Shown: piece by piece, positions 58,701-64,000 of the stretch | Position numbering within the stretch: the stretch's first letter is position 1 | Layout of the letters: each line of letters begins with the position of its first letter | DNA from: Apostichopus japonicus | Lineage: Eukaryota; Echinodermata; Holothuroidea; Aspidochirotida; Stichopodidae | Length of the DNA: 64,000 nucleotides | NCBI RefSeq assembly: GCF_037975245.1 | Contig: NC_092563.1 | Coordinates: 9,420,001 to 9,484,000 of the forward strand | Reading direction: 5' to 3' | Translations under genes and position numbers: made by a program | The notes under the pieces: model-generated | What the model saw: the letters and a program-made list of their open reading frames with translations, nothing else | Database searches by the model: none | Told to the model about the DNA's origin: nothing

Positions 58701-60239
58701 ATACAGGAATAAAAAAAGCTGCTGGCTGGAATAATTTAATTCACTTACCCATTTCCAATGCTGAATTTCTCGAACGTAAAAGAACGCAACCAATGAAAAA
58801 TAATATCAAAGCTCTCGTACACATCCTCTACGTAGCCGTCTATGGTTAAAAGGCTATCATTGCAACAGGCATCGCTGACGGATGCCTATGCCGCAACCAA
58901 GCCCAGTTACGCAGGCCTGTCCGTAGAAAGAGAGTCTATCCTTAATGCTTTTACATTCACATTTTGATGAATGACACCTCGATAGATCACACAAAATATA
59001 AGCTACAGCAATCACCCACGAGAGAAGATTGGGATAATATTCCATCCAAGATTGAAAGAGAAATGTTCACGATCATTGAGCAGGCTATTAAATTCACACT
59101 GTATAGGTAAATGTACAAGATTTATACTACCGAGCTTGCAAGCTAAATTACGACAATGCACTTGGGCAATTATACATCAATAGAGCAAAGTTCGTTCATG
59201 AAAGAGCAATTGCACAAAACTAATATCTCTAATCAAACATATTTATACCTTCCGTTATGTCTTGCAATATTTCCGATAATCAACCTTTGGTTCACACATG
59301 CAGCTTTCGGTGTGTCCCTTGTGCAATTGTCTCTGTCAAAACACGTGTATAGCGCTCGTTCAAATGATTCAGGGTCTTGATTCCCGCGCTTAAGTCACAC
59401 CCAAGCGGACTGAATTGCGCGAATAAGCTCATGTTACCCGTTCAATCTCGCGATCTCGCACCTGGGTAATCGCAAATGAATATTTTTACGGAAGCCTCGA
59501 AGGTCATTTCAGAGAGAATCGTACAGCTACGGTAGATGAATGTTCAAACGTCTCATTGTTGAGTGTTGTTCAAGACTTAAAAGTTACAGTAGCAATTCTT
59601 TCATATTTGTATCACTTTGGTGACTGTAAAATTTCAACAAAAAAGGAGAGAAAGAGAAGAAAAAGCATTAGAGTTTATAATTCATTTAAATTTTTTAGGA
59701 AGCTTCCTGCTTAAGTCACATTTTCTCTGAATATTTGTTGACAGATTCACCACCAATTCTCCGATTGTGTATCATGTCTGTATACATAAATGTCAGTTTT
59801 CTCATTAAATTACGTGGGGCACGAATCAACAATAGGTACTGCGGATTAAGACAAACCTAATGTTTAAACTGTGTAAACTTTAAAGTTAAAGGGACATTCT
59901 GATCGTAAAAAGGCTGCCACGTTAATTTTTGTGAAATGTGTTCAAACATATTGATTTTTAACTATATATTATATGTTTGGTTGATTTTTTTTTATGAATT
60001 ATGAATGTATAATACTTAAAGGACAATGCCATTACAAGATAAGAAACCGAAGTAAAGTTTTAAGTCCTGTGCCATGATGTTCATATACCACTATGCTGTA
60101 GTTACGAAGGACCGCTTTCAAACAAATACTAATTATAATAATGATAATAATAATAATTAATTACAATAAATCAATATCTACACTTATGATCAGTTAAGAG
60201 ACTAACGTCTCAACTCTACCAGTGTGTGACACATTTTAT
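55752..60239. other. AT-rich intergenic DNA
   Basis: 4.5 kb in which no exon, element end or tandem array could be supported. Short (AATAAT)n occurs at 60130-60165. Confidence 0.45.
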
Positions 60240-60456
60240 ATGATAATATGATAATAACCAGCAGTTATTTTAACGACGCTTAAGCGACCACAAATGTGGG
60301 AGAAACCCGCAAGGGCTTATGGATTACAACTTACACGTCGGGTTGCTTATAATTCAACATTGTCAACTCAAATTTGGAATGTTTTCAATTTAGAAAGTCA
60401 TTACAGATGGGAAAACCGTAGATTGCTCTTGGATGAAAACCCACCTTACTATGACA
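60240..60456 (-). mobile_element. 5'-truncated copy of the 21459 SINE
   Basis: The reverse complement matches the full copy from GTCATAGTAAGGTGGGTTTT to the CTGGTTATTATC tail with about 10-15 per cent changes. The tRNA head is missing. The open frame across it is not a gene. Confidence 0.9.
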
Positions 60457-60620
60457 GTAGACTGTTGTTGTTGACGTTGTTGTTCTTGTTGTGTTGATTT
60501 TGTTAAATATTTTGTTAAACCTTCACAGTTTTGCTTTCGCAAAGTATGTTTTGACATTGGGTGCATTGAACACCACATCCGAGAGCACGTAATATGGGCG
60601 GGAGAGGGAAGGCCGGGGGG

Positions 60621-61318
60621 CGAATATTTCATTCCCAAACTGAACTGACACTGAAATTATATCCTCGATTCTGATTGGCTCTCAGCGAGCACGTGATATA
60701 CTTTAGTATTCAACATGGATCCCTCCATACTCTGTCGATATCAGTATGATCAACACGAACAAATTCAAGATATTCACATTAGCAACTTTCCAGAAATGTT
60801 GGTAGGTATATATGAACGAAAGTTTATAGTGTTCTCAACACAATGAAGCAACTATTCCCAACTACTGCGCCCATTATAGGCAGTCCTCGATCGTTTGTTT
60901 TCTCGCTTGACTCCGCTCTACACAACACATGTAATGTAGCCTATTGTATTGTGTATAGTATACAACACAATCAAACACAGCGCATTTGTTATTGTATACA
61001 TGTAGCCGATGTACATATGTACGATGTGTTTGTGTACATTCGGTACTTTTAGTTTTATAGTCATAAATTCAAAATGTATTCAGTCAATGAATCATGATAG
61101 GGCTAATCGAATATGCAGTAGCCATGAAGACGGCGAGCGAGTGTGTGCCACTCAGTGAGTGTACACAAAAAAAGGCATGCATTTGACGATAAGTCTGTGT
61201 CTTTTGACTTTTTAACTAGTTGTATATAGCCTTATAACCTATGCGTACGGTTTTGATCAGCCGATCAGAATCGAGGAAATAATTTCAGTGTCAGTTCAGT
61301 TTGGGGAAAAAATATTCG
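60621..61318 (+). mobile_element. Element C: 0.7-kb element with 60-bp TIRs
   Basis: CGAATATTTCATTCCCAAAC and the next 40 bp (to TCTGATTGG) are matched by the reverse complement of 61258-61318 with a few changes. The core AAACTGAACTGACACTGAAA is exact. Poly-G runs lie just outside both ends, so the true termini and target duplication are unclear. The inside holds a short first-exon-like frame. Confidence 0.75.
60715..60801 (+). CDS. Candidate first exon inside element C
   Basis: ATG opens 29 codons, MDPSILCRYQYDQHEQIQDI then HISNFPEML, ending at a donor-like GTAGGT. A CCAAT-type TCTGATTGGC lies 40 bp upstream, within the TIR. No downstream exon was seen, so this is probably the remnant 5' end of a larger element's gene. 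I do not recognise the protein. Confidence 0.25.
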
Positions 61319-61364
61319 CGGTCGGGGGGGGGGGTAGGGGTGGTTTCCGGTGGTGCTTTCTAGT

Positions 61365-62022
61365 CACTTCGCCCAACAACCATTTCGCCCAACTGCCATT
61401 TCGCCCAACCAGCCTGGTCATTTCGCCCAACCAGCCTGGTCATTTCGCCCAACCAGCCTGGTCATTTCGCCCAACCAGCATGGTCATTTCGCCCAACCAT
61501 CATGGTCATTTCGCCCAACCGTGTTGGTCATTTCGCCCAACCTTATTTTTTACTAATATACAGTCAGAATAATATTACTTTTTTCTATTCCACTAGTTCA
61601 ATTTGATTTATTTTGGGTTAGGTTACTTCGTAATAGGTAAATAAAAAAGTGAGGTCCGCTCGATATCTCGATATCGATCGGAGTAGCTGAGCAGTTATTT
61701 CGGGTATATATGGGAGGATTACACTACCTTAGGCGAAGTTACGCATACAATGGAAGTTATATTATTATACAAACACAGGGGAATCGGTCTTCATTAAAAC
61801 CTATCAAACGTAAACACTGATCCACTGGTTGGGCGAAATGACCAGGCTGGTTGGGCGAAATGACCAGGCTGGTTGGGCGAAATGACCAGGCTGGTTGGGC
61901 GAAATGACCAGGCTGGTTGGGCGAAATGACCAGGCTGGTTGGGCGAAATGACCAGGCTGGTTGGGCGAAATGACCAGGCTGGGCGAAATGGCAGTTGGGC
62001 GAAATGGTTGTTGGGCGAAGTG
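61365..62022. mobile_element. Element D: fold-back element with 22-bp tandem arrays as arms
   Basis: Both ends begin CACTTCGCCCAACAACCATT and agree exactly for about 43 bp. Inside each arm lie tandem copies of GGTCATTTCGCCCAACCAGC-CT (22 bp): about 6 at 61405-61545 and about 8, inverted, at 61827-61985. The 280-bp centre is AT-rich with no gene. No target duplication is obvious. Confidence 0.85.
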
Positions 62023-62348
62023 TCCTGCTTCCTGCATTAGAATAAATGGATGGCGCTGTAGGTCTATAGCAAACAATGAAATCATTGAAATAGAGAAGAT
62101 CGAATGTTTAAATGAATACAATGAACTCACCAAGTGTCGATTTAATGATACAGTGCTATTCTATATATAGCTCCATGATAGACTATGGAGCTAGTCAGTG
62201 TCTTTGATTTGACGGGCTAACTGTAAACGAGCTTCATACTTCAGCATAGAGATATATACCATGCAGCATCATGATTTGGTATACGGCCAACTTCAATATA
62301 GTCTTCTTCATGTTAATCCATCAGATTTTACAATTCTACCTAACTCAC
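62023..62348. other. Intergenic or intronic DNA
   Basis: No feature was seen apart from the donor of the exon candidate on the minus strand. Confidence 0.4.
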
Positions 62349-62456
62349 ATGAGGCTCCAGATTTCTGCGATGGCGCCAAAATGTGGGCACGACCCTTCGA
62401 TTTCTGCAAAGCGCTTGTCATACTGAAATCCATCGGGTATACATTTGCACTTAAGT
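62349..62456 (-). CDS. Candidate 36-residue internal exon, unknown extracellular-like domain
   Basis: The frame LKCKCIPDGFQYDKRFAEIE continues GSCPHFGAIAEIWSL and ends at a consensus donor (AT|GTGAGT). The proposed acceptor (CATTAACACCAG) has a weak pyrimidine tract. Length is 108 nt with phase 2 at both ends. Three cysteines and mixed polarity suggest an extracellular module, but no family is recognised. The plus strand is also open here. Confidence 0.3.
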
Positions 62457-63502
62457 CTGGTGTTAATGAATGCACGGTCATATAAATGAATTTATGTGAG
62501 GCTCATAGAAAACGACAGCAAGCATCCTTCGAATATCGTGTTTCTGTTCCTTGGGTTCGTATAAATAGAAAGCAAATTTATACAGTTATCAGCTAGTGGG
62601 TTTACCCTGTAGTGATAACTGCATGCATGGGGTAACGCCGAAGGGAATGACATGATACATCGTGTACGTTGTACTAAGTTGACGTTAGGTTACAAAATAT
62701 GACAAGATGATGGAAGAGCCTCTCAGGAAGACATGTTTATAAAAGAAGAAGTACATTAATATTCTCCATAAAAAGCTAACGAAACCACACACACACACTA
62801 ACCTGAACAAAAACGAAGGGCGGAACAAGGGGGAATTAGGCAAAATAAACAGATGTGTGCACGTTGTATGTAAGACAGTTCATTACTGTTGTCAATATCA
62901 TCAATAATTAGTAGAAGTTATTTATGTAAACAATACAACCAACTGACCTTCCTAAGACCGAAACTTCATTATAGAGAAAATACAGGAATATAAAGAATAC
63001 AACAACAATCACATTCACATGACGTATATGTAAAACAATTCAAATCAGCAACACATGTGATTCATGAACTGAAATGTGTAGAATGATATATAGGCAATCA
63101 TACAGATTGTGTACCCTATTATGTTTTCGATGAATATATATGTTTTACAATGTAATTTCGTTTGGCGTATTGTCTCATCTGGATATGATATTACATGTAA
63201 CTGTTCAGTATGAACGTGGACCCAATTCAGTCTTCTCTGCCAACCCGATACTCATAGCTAGTACAGTAACTATTATACAACGCCTAAATATATTCCGGCC
63301 TTTTGATTGGTCAATTGCTCGTCGATTGCGTGCAAAATCCGCTCTATTGCACGCTATGATGATAGAACCATGCATTATACTTTTTTGGTAGCACTTTTTT
63401 CAATGGTAAGAGAGCAGAGAAACCTGTCTGTACAAAACAATCTGTTGCATGAGTGCAATTTACATCCAATTATATCCAAATTTGAAGGTGTTGTATAAAA
63501 CA
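62457..63502. other. Intergenic DNA
   Basis: No gene was seen. A CCAAT-type TTTTGATTGGTCAATTG lies near 63301, followed by TCTATTGCACGCTATGATG, which shares words with the hairpin to its right. Confidence 0.4.
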
Positions 63503-63659
63503 AATAATGAATGGTTTCCATTCGTGCAATAGTGCAAATATTTCATTCGTTGAAAGATGTAATTTGTTCCATTCAACTCGGCTGCGCCTCGTTGAATGGA
63601 ACATTCCATCTTTCAACTCATGAAATATTTGCACTATTGCACTCATAACCATTCATTAT
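63503..63659. mobile_element. Long hairpin (fold-back MITE)
   Basis: A left arm of about 75 nt (AATAATGAATGG to GTTCCATTCAAC) is nearly complementary to a right arm of about 69 nt (GTTGAATGGAAC to CCATTCATTAT). A 13-nt centre, TCGGCTGCGCCTC, separates them. There are about ten mismatches or small gaps. Confidence 0.85.
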
Positions 63660-64000
63660 GTGTAGACTGTTCATGTTCCACAACCGTGCATCAGTAACTA
63701 CTGCGCTGTGTTCGCAACACGGTAACATGTGTTACAGGTGGCATAGTAATTACTGCAAAGCTGTTACACGTTGAAATACGAGTCCGAAAGGTGAAAATGC
63801 GCGGCGGCTGGATAACGAAGACTACTCCCTTGCCGTACAATACGGAGTGCATGGTCGGCGCTGGCACAGCACGTAGCCGACACACTGCGGCGGTTATTTT
63901 ATACTGCATGCGAGATTCAGATGGTAGCCTAAGTTATTTCTAATCGTGTTAGTAAAACCATTTGATTGAAACATTCTTCACGGACAGGTGAGTGTGTGCA
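63660..64000. other. GC-richer DNA at window end
   Basis: It contains several CpG-bearing words (GCGCGGCGGC near 63799) and could be a promoter-proximal region of a gene beyond the window. No exon is supported. Confidence 0.3.

Noticed and set aside
60294-60497. 67-codon plus frame
   Set aside because: It lies within the reversed SINE copy; identity with the 21459 SINE explains it.
60621-61318. Element C as a third member of the A/B family
   Set aside because: It shares only the CCAAT-type box; its termini lack the ACTCNNAAAATGA form and TA flanks, so membership is not supported.
61365-62022. CRISPR-like or protein-coding repeat (HFAQPAWSFRPTS) in element D
   Set aside because: Direct 22-bp tandem units without spacers, inverted between arms; the peptide repeat is a by-product of the DNA repeat.

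Overview
The window looks like gene-poor, AT-rich intergenic and intronic DNA from an animal, most likely a marine invertebrate deuterostome such as an echinoderm. The evidence for this is spliced exons with GT/AG borders, several tRNA-headed SINE-like repeats, a LINE/SINE tail ending in GCGCTATATAA, long (TA)n and (ATT)n tracts, and frequent TAGGCCTA words. The lineage is an inference, not a measurement. Nothing prokaryotic was seen and no complete host gene is present.

Layout. 1-7340 is a 373-bp satellite in two head-to-head blocks (about 15.7 units reversed, about 4 units forward). Every unit carries a tRNA-like sequence with perfect A and B boxes and a T6 tract just downstream. A diverged single copy lies at 8999-9254 between two (TA)n tracts. 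A well-formed phase 1-1 exon encoding a CUB-like domain lies on the minus strand at 9384-9797. At 14338-19344 lies element A, 5.0 kb, flanked by TA, with terminal inverted repeats, subterminal AGACTGAAATTTCAGTCT palindromes, a 260-bp tandem repeat and a spliced SAMD3-like (sterile alpha motif) gene. From 19.5 to 51 kb there are SINEs, a hAT end, minisatellites, (TA)n tracts, duplicated segments and a few orphan exon candidates. At 51462-54550 lies element B, 3.1 kb, again flanked by TA, with matching terminal architecture but a different palindrome (GTGTTNAATTTNAACAC type). It carries a second SAMD3-like gene with the same intron position and a frameshift near its end. The last 9 kb hold an (ATT)n tract primed by a retroposon tail, a SINE copy, a small TIR element (C), a fold-back element whose arms are 22-bp tandem arrays (D), an exon candidate and a long hairpin.

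The main result is that elements A and B share a plan: TA target duplication, ACTCNNAAAATGA-like termini, arrays of palindromes with a common AAATTT core and family-specific flanks, and a SAM-plus-SAMD3-C-terminal gene inside. No transposase is recognisable in either. This suggests one superfamily of mobile elements in which palindrome and encoded protein may co-evolve. All family names come from recognition by eye; no database search was possible.
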